Positions 8,631-16,567 of a DNA stretch of 34,508 bases are shown piece by piece; the stretch's first letter is position 1, and each line of letters begins with the position of its first letter. A program made the translations under genes and the position numbers. The notes under the pieces are model-generated. The model did not search any database. It saw nothing but the letters and a program-made list of their open reading frames with translations, and was not told the origin of the DNA. The DNA is from Chryseobacterium gleum. GTDB lineage: Bacteria; Bacteroidota; Bacteroidia; Flavobacteriales_D; Crocinitomicaceae. The stretch spans positions 1 to 34,508 of the forward strand of contig CALPSU020000003.1 in the NCBI GenBank assembly GCA_943326315.2, given 5' to 3'.

Positions 8631-9128
8631 TTAAATTTCAATATTATTTTCACGTTTTGCTGTAGAATAGATATAAGTTTCTTTTTTGTCTTTTTTAATA
8701 AAGGTTAATTTATTTTGTTGTTGCGTAATTTTGTCCATCAAGAGATCGAATCTAATAATTAAGGGTGAAATGATTTCAAATTTGGGACTGGTAAAATAAA
8801 AAGAAGTAATACCGTTTTTTTTAACTTCATAATCAACTAAATTCAATTTTATATCGGAATGATTATTACTGACGTTAAATCCAATTAAGATTAAATTTGA
8901 AATTTTAATTCGCATCAAAGAATCACTATAATGATTTTCTAATTCTTTTATTTTTAGTCCTTTTTCATTTATCCAATGTTCAATATCGTGAGTTGATACA
9001 TTTAAAGTTATTTCTAAACATTTATTTGTAGAATTATATTCGACTTCTGAAAAAGCAAAATAATACTCATGTGTATGAGCATTGAAGGAGAGTGTAAAAA
9101 ATAAAACTATAATTAATATATTTTTCAT
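8631..9128 (-). CDS. DUF6702-family exported protein
   Basis: This 165-residue protein has a signal peptide (about 1-18, cleavage near FNAHT). The pattern HEYYFAFSEVEYNSTNKCLEI fits the DUF6702 family, small periplasmic proteins found beside M1 peptidase genes in flavobacteria. The rest is predicted beta-sandwich with alternating hydrophobics. Function is unknown; the constant gene neighbour suggests a role linked to the peptidase. It is the first gene of the 9128-4500 run. A TAAATTCG box (9155-9148), the same octamer as at the dus promoter, lies 19 nt before the ATG and may be its -7 element. Confidence 0.7.
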   Translation of the reverse strand: MKNILIIVLFFTLSFNAHTHEYYFAFSEVEYNSTNKCLEITLNVSTHDIEHWINEKGLKIKELENHYSDSLMRIKISNLILIGFNVSNNHSDIKLNLVDYEVKKNGITSFYFTSPKFEIISPLIIRFDLLMDKITQQQNKLTFIKKDKKETYIYSTAKRENNIEI

Positions 9129-9224
9129 AAAATCATTTAATTTGATACGAATTTAAGATTTAAATAGTTGAAAAATTCTGTTTTATAGCCTTTATAGATT
9201 AATTTTACTCAAAAATAAATTAAA

Positions 9225-10010
9225 ATGCAAAAAATTGGTGTTATTGGTTGTGGTAATTTAGGATTATCTCTTATTGATGGAATACGTAAAAACAACCCTG
9301 ATACAATTATTTATGGTTCAAAAAGAAATATTTCTTCGTTAAAAAAAAATGAAGATCAAGTTACTTTTTTTACATCAGATAATCAATTAGTAATTAAAGA
9401 ATGTTCAATTATTATAATTGCTTTAAAGCCTTATAATGTTATTCCTTTTTTGACTGAAAATGCAAATTTATTCAACTCTGAAAAGCATACCATCGTTTCA
9501 GTAGCTACAGGAATTACGATCTCAGATATGGAAAAATGCTTCATTGATAAAATGGATATATTTAGAGCTATGCCTAATACGGGGTCGTCTGTAAATGAAT
9601 CAATGACAGCCATTTCAATTAGTTCAGACAAACTAAATAGGGAAGAGGAAGTTAAAGAAATATTCAATAGTGTAGGTCAAACAGTAGTAATTGAAGAAAC
9701 GTTAATGGAGTCCGCTACTGTTTTAGGGGCATGTGGAATTGCATACGTCTTAAGGTTTATGCGGGCAATGATTCAAGGTGGTATTGAAATTGGTTTCGAT
9801 GCTAAAACAGCAACTAAAATTGTAAGTCAAACAGTAAAAGGTGCAGCTGAATTAATTATTCGAAATGGCAGTCATCCTGAAGAAGAAATCGATAAAGTTA
9901 CAACTCCTAAAGGATGTACTATCGTCGGATTAAATGAAATGGAGCATAGTGGTTTTAGTTCAGCTTTGATTAAGGGTATTGTTACTTCTTACCAAAAAAT
10001 TGAAAAATAA
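9225..10010 (+). CDS. proC: Pyrroline-5-carboxylate reductase
   Basis: The 261-residue protein has the Rossmann dinucleotide motif at residues 5-13 (GVIGCGNLG). It also has the family's conserved RAMPNTGSSVNESMTAI segment (about 114-130) and the C-terminal TPKGCTIVGLNEMEHSG region. It reduces L-pyrroline-5-carboxylate to proline with NAD(P)H, the last step of proline synthesis, in the cytoplasm. Length is normal for the family (about 260-275 aa). It is transcribed divergently from the DUF6702 gene and converges on nth, whose stop codon lies 9 nt away; no terminator hairpin separates the two. Confidence 0.93.
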   Translation: MQKIGVIGCGNLGLSLIDGIRKNNPDTIIYGSKRNISSLKKNEDQVTFFTSDNQLVIKECSIIIIALKPYNVIPFLTENANLFNSEKHTIVSVATGITISDMEKCFIDKMDIFRAMPNTGSSVNESMTAISISSDKLNREEEVKEIFNSVGQTVVIEETLMESATVLGACGIAYVLRFMRAMIQGGIEIGFDAKTATKIVSQTVKGAAELIIRNGSHPEEEIDKVTTPKGCTIVGLNEMEHSGFSSALIKGIVTSYQKIEK

Positions 10011-10019
10011 TTTGTTAAA

Positions 10020-10664
10020 TCATTTTAATTCTTCTATTGCTTTTTTCGTTCCAATTTTTTTCGTGATAAAATCTATTTCTGCTTTTGGATTTCTTGCTGG
10101 TGAATATTCTCTCCCGTAAAAAATTATTTGTAAATGAAGTTTATTCCATAAATCTTTGGGAAATAATTTTTTCGCATCTTTTTCAGTTTGGATAACATTT
10201 TTACCATTTGTAACTCCCCATCTTGTTAATAATCGATGTATATGAGTATCAACGGGGAATGCAGGAACTCCAAAAGCTTGTGATACGACTACGGATGCTG
10301 TTTTGTGCCCAACACCTGGTAATTCTTCTAATAAACTCATATTATTTGGAACTTCTCCTTGATATTTATCAATTAAAATGTGTGATAAATTATAAATTGC
10401 ATGAGATTTTCGAGGAGATAAGCCACATGGTCTAATTATTTCTCTGATTTCATCGGGAGTTAATTTTATCATATCAAAAGGATTATTAGCAGCTTTAAAT
10501 AGAGTAGGTGTTACTCTATTTACCATTATGTCTGTGCATTGCGCAGATAATAATACAGATATCAATAATGTGTAAGTATCAGTATGGTCTAAAGGAACAG
10601 GTGTTTCAGGGTAAAGTTTTTCAAGTTCATTGATTATGAATTCACCTCTTTCTTTTTTAGTCAT
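10020..10664 (-). CDS. nth: Endonuclease III, lacking the Fe-S cluster cysteines
   Basis: The 214-residue protein has the helix-hairpin-helix LPGVGHKTASVV (115-126) with catalytic Lys121, and the catalytic Asp139 in FPVDTHIHRL, so it should be an active bifunctional DNA glycosylase/AP lyase removing oxidised pyrimidines. In typical Nth a C-x6-C-x2-C-x5-C loop binds a 4Fe-4S cluster after the GR-Y-C-x-AR segment. Here the matching region is GREYSPARNPKAEIDF (184-199), with no cysteine in any of the four positions and a divergent tail to K214. The fold otherwise looks intact. It is convergent with proC and divergent from the 78-residue orphan. Confidence 0.9.
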   Translation of the reverse strand: MTKKERGEFIINELEKLYPETPVPLDHTDTYTLLISVLLSAQCTDIMVNRVTPTLFKAANNPFDMIKLTPDEIREIIRPCGLSPRKSHAIYNLSHILIDKYQGEVPNNMSLLEELPGVGHKTASVVVSQAFGVPAFPVDTHIHRLLTRWGVTNGKNVIQTEKDAKKLFPKDLWNKLHLQIIFYGREYSPARNPKAEIDFITKKIGTKKAIEELK

Positions 10665-10713
10665 TTTACTTAAATTTAAATAATATAGTATATAAAATTA
10701 CTATTTTCGTTCT

Positions 10714-10950
10714 ATGTTAGACAAAGATAATTTCTTTCCTCAATATCGAAAATTAGTTAATGAAAAAGCATTTTATAAAATTATTGACTCTAGAAATTTT
10801 GAAGAAATTCAAGTAATTGGATCAAGAAAAATAAAATATGTTTTTAGTGTTACACAGTATCCAGATATTTTGAAAATTAATGATATGTTAAATCTAGAAG
10901 GAGAAACGTATCAAAAGTCAACACAAATCGAATGGAATAGTTTGATGTGA
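10714..10950 (+). CDS. Small hypothetical protein, 78 aa
   Basis: I do not recognise this protein. It is hydrophilic, without signal peptide or membrane segment, and starts MLDKDNFFPQYRKLVNEKAFYKI. A short alternating stretch (IQVIGSRKIKYVFSVTQYPD) suggests a small alpha/beta fold. Support for it being real comes from its place in the gap between nth and the OmpA-like gene, a TATTTTCG -7-like box ending 4 nt before the ATG, and a strong hairpin 6 nt after the stop. The start codon is the first ATG after that box. Confidence 0.5.
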   Translation: MLDKDNFFPQYRKLVNEKAFYKIIDSRNFEEIQVIGSRKIKYVFSVTQYPDILKINDMLNLEGETYQKSTQIEWNSLM

Positions 10951-10956
10951 TTTGCA

Positions 10957-10993
10957 GTTGATATTATTTTTTTATGGAAAAAATAATATCAAC
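10957..10993. terminator. Perfect 16-bp hairpin between convergent genes, partly in coding DNA
   Basis: GTTGATATTATTTTTT (10957-10972) and its exact complement (10978-10993) flank a 5-nt loop, TATGG. The right arm overlaps the last codons and the left arm the 3' flank of the OmpA-like gene (10964 is its last base). The stem thus uses the codons for the VDIIF end motif. No U-tract follows outside the stem on either strand, but the A/T-rich inner part could still stop transcription from both sides. Confidence 0.5.
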
Positions 10994-13015
10994 ACGTCTA
11001 TTTTTAGCTCTGTCAATATCATTTTTTTCAGGACTTACTAATAAAAGTGTATTACTAAATCCCTGATATCTTAATCGATCTGATGAAATACCCCTACTAA
11101 TTAACTGTGAATAGACGTATTTTGCTCGTTTTTTACTTAATTTTAAATCATTTCCGCAACAAACGTGACCTCTAATAAATGCATGAATTTGTTTATTCTG
11201 GTTAAGAAAATTAAATAAATCATTCATTTCTTTAGTTGAAATTTCATTTATAATCGGATCAACTCCATTAAATTCAATACCCATAATCACTAAAACGACA
11301 GAGGTGTCTAATTTTGAAATGCTAATCCTCTCTAATTTCTGAAACATATCAAGATTATTTATTTTCGAAGATGCTTTAGTTCTAGATTTTTCTCTTACTA
11401 GCATTTTATCTATTTGATCTTGTGTTTTACCGATTGTATTTAGCTCTCCATTTTGATTTTCTTCAATTTCAACAGTGCTATTTTTTTCTTCAATAATAAA
11501 AGGTGAATCAACCAAAGTTTCAACAGAATCTTTTATAGTAATTACAGGATCAATTTCATAGTTTTCACTTCTAGTTTTACTTTTTGAAAAAATAATATCG
11601 ACACGTCTATTCTTTTTACGATCTAATTCTGTTAATTCAGGATCAATTAAAAGTAGTTTATTACTATAACCTTGATATCTTAATCTGTCTTCTGAAATTC
11701 CTCTACGAATTAATTCACTATAAACATGTTTAGCTCTTTTTTTACTTAATGGCATTTCATCTCCACAACAAACATGTCCTCGTAAAAAAACATCAACAGA
11801 TTTATTCTTTATAAGAAAATTAACTAGATCATCCATCTCTTGAAGAGAAGAAGGAATTATAATCGGCTCATCACCTTCAAATTCTAGATTCATATTTAGC
11901 AATACAATCGTCTTATCTAAATCGCTAACTCTAATTTTAGATAGTCTCATTCCTAGATCTGGATGATTTGTTTTTAAAGGGTTAGATGAAGACGATTTTT
12001 CGTGAACGATAATTTGATCAATCTGATCTTGGGTTTTACCTTCAATAAAAACTTCTCCTGTTTCCTCATATAATTTTTCTGATTTTATTTTAATTTCTTT
12101 TATTGAAGGTTCTTTATTGACTTTAATTTTAGGAGTATTTATTAATTCTGGTTCACTATTTTCAGGATTATATATTTCTTTGTTTTTTTCAATTTTTAAA
12201 AGTGAATCTTTACTGATATCCTTTTTATTAGCTAAAATTTTAGGTGAATTTTCTTTTATTTCTATTGGTTTTAAGTTTCTATTCAAAGTGTCATTATTTC
12301 TAGACGATCTAGTATTTATATTTCGTTGTGAATAATTAGTTGAGTCTTGATTTTTTGTAATGTTTTTGACATCAATATCTTTTTCAATATTTTCTAAAAT
12401 GAAATCCTTTTTTTCAATCAATGAATCCTTATCTAAATCTTTTCTTAAATTATTTAAATTGTTATTTTCTAAGTCATATTTTTTTGCAACTTGTATGTAT
12501 TTAACGGTATCTTGTTCTGGATCTTTAATGTTGTTTTCAAATTGATTTATTGCAGTTTTTTCTTGATTATTAATGGATTTTTTAATAGGTTTTGAGTTGT
12601 TCAATATTATTAAAGGATCTTTATATTTATATTTTATATCTACTCTTCTCCAGTTGTAACCATCTGAATAAGAGTATAAAAATGCTGGAGGATAATCTAT
12701 GTTAATTGGATTGTATTGATGTATTACGATTGAAGTGTCAATTGCATTTTTAATTAAAGACATCCTTTTTTTTGATTTAATGTGATTGTAAGAAGGTGAT
12801 CCTGTTTTTTCAACATATCCTATTATTTCAATAATTTCAATAGGTCTTGATTTTACTTCATTTACAAATTCGGCTAAAACCAACATAGATTCATGAGTAA
12901 GGCTAAAATCATCTACATCATAGTAAAATGTTTTCAAATGCAAAACTTCATTTTTTTGAGAATTCAAAAAAGTTGAAAAAGAGAAAAAAAACATTACTAA
13001 AACAAAGCGAATCAT
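10964..13015 (-). CDS. Exported protein with three OmpA-like domains
   Basis: I take the ATG at 13015 as the start (683 aa); a TTG at 13021 is also in frame. A signal peptide (about 1-18) is followed by a degenerate OmpA C-terminal-like domain (about 26-128) with IEIIEIIGYVEKTGSPSYN and YNWRRVDIKY. A long charged, Asn/Lys/Glu-rich linker (about 130-325) then precedes two closely related OmpA-like units (about 326-475 and 528-683). Each unit begins GKTQDQID and contains GHVCCG, LSKKRAK, DRLRYQG and NRRVDIIF. OmpA-type domains bind peptidoglycan. Here the usual TD-x2-G aspartate is replaced by a CC pair, while the LSxxRA arginine is kept. There is no beta-barrel, so it is probably a periplasmic, cell-wall-associated protein. 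A consensus -7 box lies directly before the ATG. Confidence 0.8.
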   Translation of the reverse strand: MIRFVLVMFFFSFSTFLNSQKNEVLHLKTFYYDVDDFSLTHESMLVLAEFVNEVKSRPIEIIEIIGYVEKTGSPSYNHIKSKKRMSLIKNAIDTSIVIHQYNPINIDYPPAFLYSYSDGYNWRRVDIKYKYKDPLIILNNSKPIKKSINNQEKTAINQFENNIKDPEQDTVKYIQVAKKYDLENNNLNNLRKDLDKDSLIEKKDFILENIEKDIDVKNITKNQDSTNYSQRNINTRSSRNNDTLNRNLKPIEIKENSPKILANKKDISKDSLLKIEKNKEIYNPENSEPELINTPKIKVNKEPSIKEIKIKSEKLYEETGEVFIEGKTQDQIDQIIVHEKSSSSNPLKTNHPDLGMRLSKIRVSDLDKTIVLLNMNLEFEGDEPIIIPSSLQEMDDLVNFLIKNKSVDVFLRGHVCCGDEMPLSKKRAKHVYSELIRRGISEDRLRYQGYSNKLLLIDPELTELDRKKNRRVDIIFSKSKTRSENYEIDPVITIKDSVETLVDSPFIIEEKNSTVEIEENQNGELNTIGKTQDQIDKMLVREKSRTKASSKINNLDMFQKLERISISKLDTSVVLVIMGIEFNGVDPIINEISTKEMNDLFNFLNQNKQIHAFIRGHVCCGNDLKLSKKRAKYVYSQLISRGISSDRLRYQGFSNTLLLVSPEKNDIDRAKNRRVDIIFSIKK
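10967..11434 (-). repeat. Tandem OmpA-unit duplication, second (C-terminal) copy
   Basis: This segment encodes about residues 528-683, from GKTQDQIDKMLVREKS to the C-terminus. It aligns along its length with the copy at 11591-12040, sharing GHVCCG, LSKKRAK and NRRVDIIF. The DNA is also recognisably similar near the VDIIF codons. Confidence 0.8.
11591..12040 (-). repeat. Tandem OmpA-unit duplication, first copy
   Basis: This encodes about residues 326-475, from GKTQDQIDQIIVHEKS to NRRVDIIF. It is separated from the second copy by a linker of about 50 residues. The high protein identity suggests a duplication within this gene rather than two separate domain acquisitions. Confidence 0.8.
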
Positions 13016-13018
13016 ATT

Positions 13019-13026
13019 CAAATATA
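13019..13026 (-). promoter_or_regulatory. -7 box of the triple-OmpA gene
   Basis: TATATTTG is an exact TAnnTTTG box, ending 3 nt before the ATG at 13015. The nearest upstream TTTG (13057-13054) is 27 nt away, longer than the usual spacer, so the -33 element is uncertain. Use of this box would give a leaderless or nearly leaderless mRNA. Confidence 0.45.
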
Positions 13027-13174
13027 GTAGTTTTTTTAGTTATTTAATAGTATCAAAATTATTAAAAATAGTTCTGATATTTTTTTTAGTTTATTTTTGA
13101 ATATAAATTATATATTTTTTTTAAATTCGTAAAAAAAATACAATCTTATTTTACCAAGTGTCATAAATTACAAT

Positions 13175-13660
13175 ATGAAAATTGACGATGAAATTCAAAG
13201 TAAATTCATTAATCCTCAAATAAAAGCAATTGTAAATTTAAGGTATACTGCAAATCTTTTGAATTCAAGTCAAAATGCTTTTTTTTCTGAATTTGATTTA
13301 ACTTTTCCACAGTTTAATATTTTAAGAATATTAAGAGGTGCAGAAAAAGCTATTAATGTCCAAAATGTGAAATCTAGAATGGTAGAGAAATCGCCTAATA
13401 TTACTAGAATAATGGATAAATTAGTTGCGAAAAATTTAATTAGTAGAAAAAATTGTATTGAAGATAAACGTTCAGTTTATATTGAAATTACCATAAAGGG
13501 TTTAGATGTTTTAAGTGAAATTGATTTTAAAATCAAAAAAAGTTCAATAACTCCTGATAATTTAAGTGACAAAGAAGCTGAAACATTAAGTGAACTTTTA
13601 GATAAGGTAAGAATAGGTATTAAGCAGAACGCAGGATCTAGCATTTTGAAGATCAGTTAA
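13175..13660 (+). CDS. MarR-family transcriptional regulator
   Basis: The 161-residue protein has a MarR-type winged helix-turn-helix. FDLTFPQFNILRILRGAEKAINVQNVKSRM leads into the recognition region SPNITRIMDKLVAKNLISRKNCIEDKRSVYIEITIKGLDVL (about 71-111), including the wing with D-x-R (EDKRS). Flanking helices should form the dimer interface. MarR proteins are usually repressors released by small ligands or oxidation. The downstream TonB receptor, 153 bp away and in the same direction, is the natural target candidate. A 12-mer, AATTCGTAAAAA, occurs upstream of this gene (from 13124) and again between it and the receptor (from 13744). Confidence 0.88.
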   Translation: MKIDDEIQSKFINPQIKAIVNLRYTANLLNSSQNAFFSEFDLTFPQFNILRILRGAEKAINVQNVKSRMVEKSPNITRIMDKLVAKNLISRKNCIEDKRSVYIEITIKGLDVLSEIDFKIKKSSITPDNLSDKEAETLSELLDKVRIGIKQNAGSSILKIS

Positions 13661-13701
13661 TAGGTGTTTTCAAGCCTTTTCACTTTTTTATTTTTGTTAC
13701 T

Positions 13702-13773
13702 GAAAGGAGACCTGTTTTTTTACTGTTTATTGCGATTTATAATTAATTCGTAAAAATAAACAGACTCCTTTTC
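13702..13773 (+). repeat. Overlapping inverted repeats before the TonB receptor
   Basis: A right arm at 13755-13773 (AATAAACAGACTCCTTTTC) can pair with 13702-13720 (GAAAGGAGACCTGTTTTTT), with a mismatch and a bulge. Its first 9 bases also pair perfectly with CTGTTTATT at 13723-13731. The two pairings exclude each other. The element lies just upstream of a TACTTTTA -7-like box (13787-13794) for the receptor gene. It could be a regulator operator, the marR terminator, or a structured RNA region. Confidence 0.45.
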
Positions 13774-13813
13774 ATTTCATTATGCCTACTTTTAAAGTAA
13801 AAAAATAAATATA

Positions 13814-16273
13814 ATGTTGAAGTATATATATATAATACTGTTCTATCTTATTTTTACAACAGATTCTTTCGGACAAATTCAAAAAAATGGAGTAATTAAT
13901 TCTGGTATTTTAAAAGGGAACGTAATTGATTCTGTTTCAAATTTACCTGTTGAATATGTTCAAATTAAATTACTTTCTTCTATTGACTCAACTATAATTT
14001 CATCTATTTATACTGACGTAAAGGGGGATTTTGTTCTAACAGAAATACCTTTCGGTCCTTTATTTTTAAAAATATATTTCATAGGTTATACTACTAAAGC
14101 AATAACTAATATATCTTTTTCAGCATCTTCAAATGAGATAAATTTAGGCAGTATTTTTATTTCTCCAGATGTATCAATAAATCTACAAGAAGTAAAAGTT
14201 GTAGGAGTATTAGATGTTTTCAAGACAGGTATAGATAAAAAAATATATAATGTTGCAGAAGATTTTTCTTCAAAAGGAGGTACTGCAAATGACATATTGA
14301 ATAAAGTTCCATCTGTAGGAGTAGATCAAGATGGAAAGGTTTCTTTAAGAGGTGATGGAAATGTCACAGTACTTATTGATGGTAGACCTAGTTCATTTTC
14401 TGGAGGAAATGGTAAAAGTTTATTAGATGCTATTCCTGCAAGTTCAATTGAACGAATTGAAATCGTTACAAATCCTTCTGCAAAATATTCACCAGATGGA
14501 ACTTCAGGAATAATAAATGTTGTGTTAAAAAAAAATAAATTAAGAGGTACAAATGGAATGATTACTAGTTCTGGAGCTACAGGATCTTTATTTAATGGTT
14601 CAGCTAGTTTTAGTTTTAGAAATTCCAAATTAAATACTTTTGCAAATTATACGTATAGATATAGTGAGGGTTTTAGAAATAATTATGGAACATTACAACA
14701 ACTTTCATCTACTGGAAATCAAATAAGTTTGAATCAAAATAGGAATGGTTTGGATTTAAATTCGGGAAATACTTTACGTTTTGGAACTGATTTTTATCTC
14801 AAACCAAATCAAACATTAGGTTTTACAGTTACAGGTAGTAATGGAGTTAGAAATAGAAGTGGCGATTTAAAAAACGTAATGTATGATAATAATTCACTTT
14901 TAATAAAGTCGTGGAATAGAAATTCATACGATCCAACTACCCAAATGAATTTTGATTTTAATGTGAATTTTAAAATTGATTTAAAAGAAAATAAAGGTTC
15001 AATTACTGGAGAAGTTACTCAGTCTTTAGGGAATGAAATTATTAATGGCTATTATGAGGAAACATACAATAATTTAAATGGAACACTTAGTTCTAAATCT
15101 AAATTAAAACAGCAATTAGTAGATTTAGAAAAAAATAACATAACAACTTCACAAATTGATTATGTACGAACATTTAAAAAATCTAATTTACGTTTTGAAT
15201 CAGGATTAAAGTCTATTTTAAAAAACTCAGGAGTAGATACAAAATCAGAACATTTAGATACCATTTCTCAAAATTTCGTAAGTGATTCCCTTGCAACTTT
15301 TAAATATTCATATAACGAGCAAGTTTATGGAGCTTATGGGATCATTGGTCATCAATTTGGCAAATTTAAATATCAAGGAGGACTTAGATTAGAACAGGCA
15401 ATGCAGTCCCCTTATTTGATTTCGACGAATGAAAAATTCACGAACAATTATTTTAATTTTTATCCTTCTGCTCATATAAAATATAATAAAAAAACAAATA
15501 CAGAATGGAGTTTAAGCTATAGCAGAAGGATTAATAGAGCCGCATCTAGTGATATGAATCCTTTTACGAATTATTCAGATCCTTATAATTTACGAAAAGG
15601 GAATCCTAGTTTAAAACCTGAATATATAAATTCATTTGATTTAGGGTATTCAATTGAGAAAACAAAAATTACACTTACTTCAAGTGTCTATTTCAGAAAT
15701 ACTACAGATGTAATACAAAGAATAAAAGTTTTTTACCCTAACAATACATCTGCAGTAACTTTTGCAAATATTGACCAAAGTCAAAGTTTAGGCTTTGAAT
15801 TAGTTATGGTTTACAAGCCAATTAAAAATTGGAAAAATGTAATTTCCTTCAATGGAAGTGGAATTAAATATACGGATGACACTAAGAATTTCAACTATAA
15901 TAATAGTGGTATTACTTGGGGTGCTAAATATATTGGAACAATTGATTTTTGGAAAAAAACAATGTCAGCTCAATTAAATGTAAATTATATAGCTCCAATG
16001 ATAACTGCACAAGGTGTAGCGCAAAGACGTGGTTCTGTTGATATTTCTATTGAAAAAAGTTTGAGCGAAGGTAAATGGTCTATTGGATCTAGAGTTACGG
16101 ATATTTTTAATAATCAAGGTTTTTCTTTTGAAGTTACTCAGCCAAGTATACATCAGACTTCTGAATATAAATGGCTCACAAGACGATTATATTTAACAAT
16201 AAGTTATAAATTTGGTAAACTTGAAATGTCAAATAAAAAAGTTAATATTGAAGGATCAAACCCCGATTTTTAA
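13814..16273 (+). CDS. TonB-dependent receptor with carboxypeptidase-regulatory-like N-terminus
   Basis: The 819-residue protein has a signal peptide (about 1-21, ending SFGQ). Next is a CarboxypepD_reg-like beta-sandwich (about 32-110: LKGNVIDSVSNLPVEYVQIKL ... FIGYTT). A plug domain follows (about 130-245) with the classic DILNKVPSVGVDQDGKVSLRGDG, IDGRPSS and SGIINVVLKKN motifs. The rest is a large outer-membrane beta-barrel ending in YKFGKLE. It belongs to the flavobacterial 'outer membrane beta-barrel family' of TonB-linked transporters. The substrate cannot be told from sequence; siderophores, peptides and glycans are possible. No SusD-like partner is adjacent. The MarR gene upstream may control it. 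The barrel-end aromatic residue is followed by an unusual hydrophilic tail of about 20 residues. Confidence 0.88.
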   Translation: MLKYIYIILFYLIFTTDSFGQIQKNGVINSGILKGNVIDSVSNLPVEYVQIKLLSSIDSTIISSIYTDVKGDFVLTEIPFGPLFLKIYFIGYTTKAITNISFSASSNEINLGSIFISPDVSINLQEVKVVGVLDVFKTGIDKKIYNVAEDFSSKGGTANDILNKVPSVGVDQDGKVSLRGDGNVTVLIDGRPSSFSGGNGKSLLDAIPASSIERIEIVTNPSAKYSPDGTSGIINVVLKKNKLRGTNGMITSSGATGSLFNGSASFSFRNSKLNTFANYTYRYSEGFRNNYGTLQQLSSTGNQISLNQNRNGLDLNSGNTLRFGTDFYLKPNQTLGFTVTGSNGVRNRSGDLKNVMYDNNSLLIKSWNRNSYDPTTQMNFDFNVNFKIDLKENKGSITGEVTQSLGNEIINGYYEETYNNLNGTLSSKSKLKQQLVDLEKNNITTSQIDYVRTFKKSNLRFESGLKSILKNSGVDTKSEHLDTISQNFVSDSLATFKYSYNEQVYGAYGIIGHQFGKFKYQGGLRLEQAMQSPYLISTNEKFTNNYFNFYPSAHIKYNKKTNTEWSLSYSRRINRAASSDMNPFTNYSDPYNLRKGNPSLKPEYINSFDLGYSIEKTKITLTSSVYFRNTTDVIQRIKVFYPNNTSAVTFANIDQSQSLGFELVMVYKPIKNWKNVISFNGSGIKYTDDTKNFNYNNSGITWGAKYIGTIDFWKKTMSAQLNVNYIAPMITAQGVAQRRGSVDISIEKSLSEGKWSIGSRVTDIFNNQGFSFEVTQPSIHQTSEYKWLTRRLYLTISYKFGKLEMSNKKVNIEGSNPDF

Positions 16274-16277
16274 TCTA

Positions 16278-16418
16278 CTATAACTTGTTTTTATCCAAAA
16301 TATAATTATTGAACTTAACTCCTAGACTCAAAATTGTGGTATCAAAATTTGATTTTTCAGTTTTTTTGAGAGATTCTTTTTTTAGAATGTTTTTTGGTTG
16401 AATATTTTTCGTTTTCAT
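16278..16418 (-). CDS. Possible small basic protein, 46 aa
   Basis: A short frame runs from an ATG at 16418 to a TAG at 16278 in the gap after the TonB receptor. Its product is lysine- and asparagine-rich and starts MKTKNIQPKNILKKESLKKT. An exact TAnnTTTG box (TATATTTG, minus strand, at about 16441-16448) lies roughly 20 nt before the ATG, but no -33 element is clear. Short lysine-rich frames are common by chance in DNA this AT-rich, so it may not be a gene. I see nothing else in 16274-16567. Confidence 0.25.
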   Translation of the reverse strand: MKTKNIQPKNILKKESLKKTEKSNFDTTILSLGVKFNNYILDKNKL

Positions 16419-16567
16419 AACTAGTTTTTTATGTTTTTTTCAAATATAAAAATCTCTCTCAAAGATTATACCGCTATTGAGTAATCTGTCACTTTGATTG
16501 AGTATGATAAATTCAAATAGTTTTTTATTCTAATTGATTCAAGAAATATTTTTACTTTTATTTTATT

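Noticed and set aside
13016..13021. TTG start for the triple-OmpA gene
   Set aside because: The TTG overlaps the TATATTTG -7 box; the ATG at 13015 follows it and keeps the signal peptide.
14326..14628. 100-aa minus-strand frame inside the TonB receptor gene
   Set aside because: It lies wholly opposite the plug domain coding sequence; its proline-rich product reflects reverse-complement codon bias.
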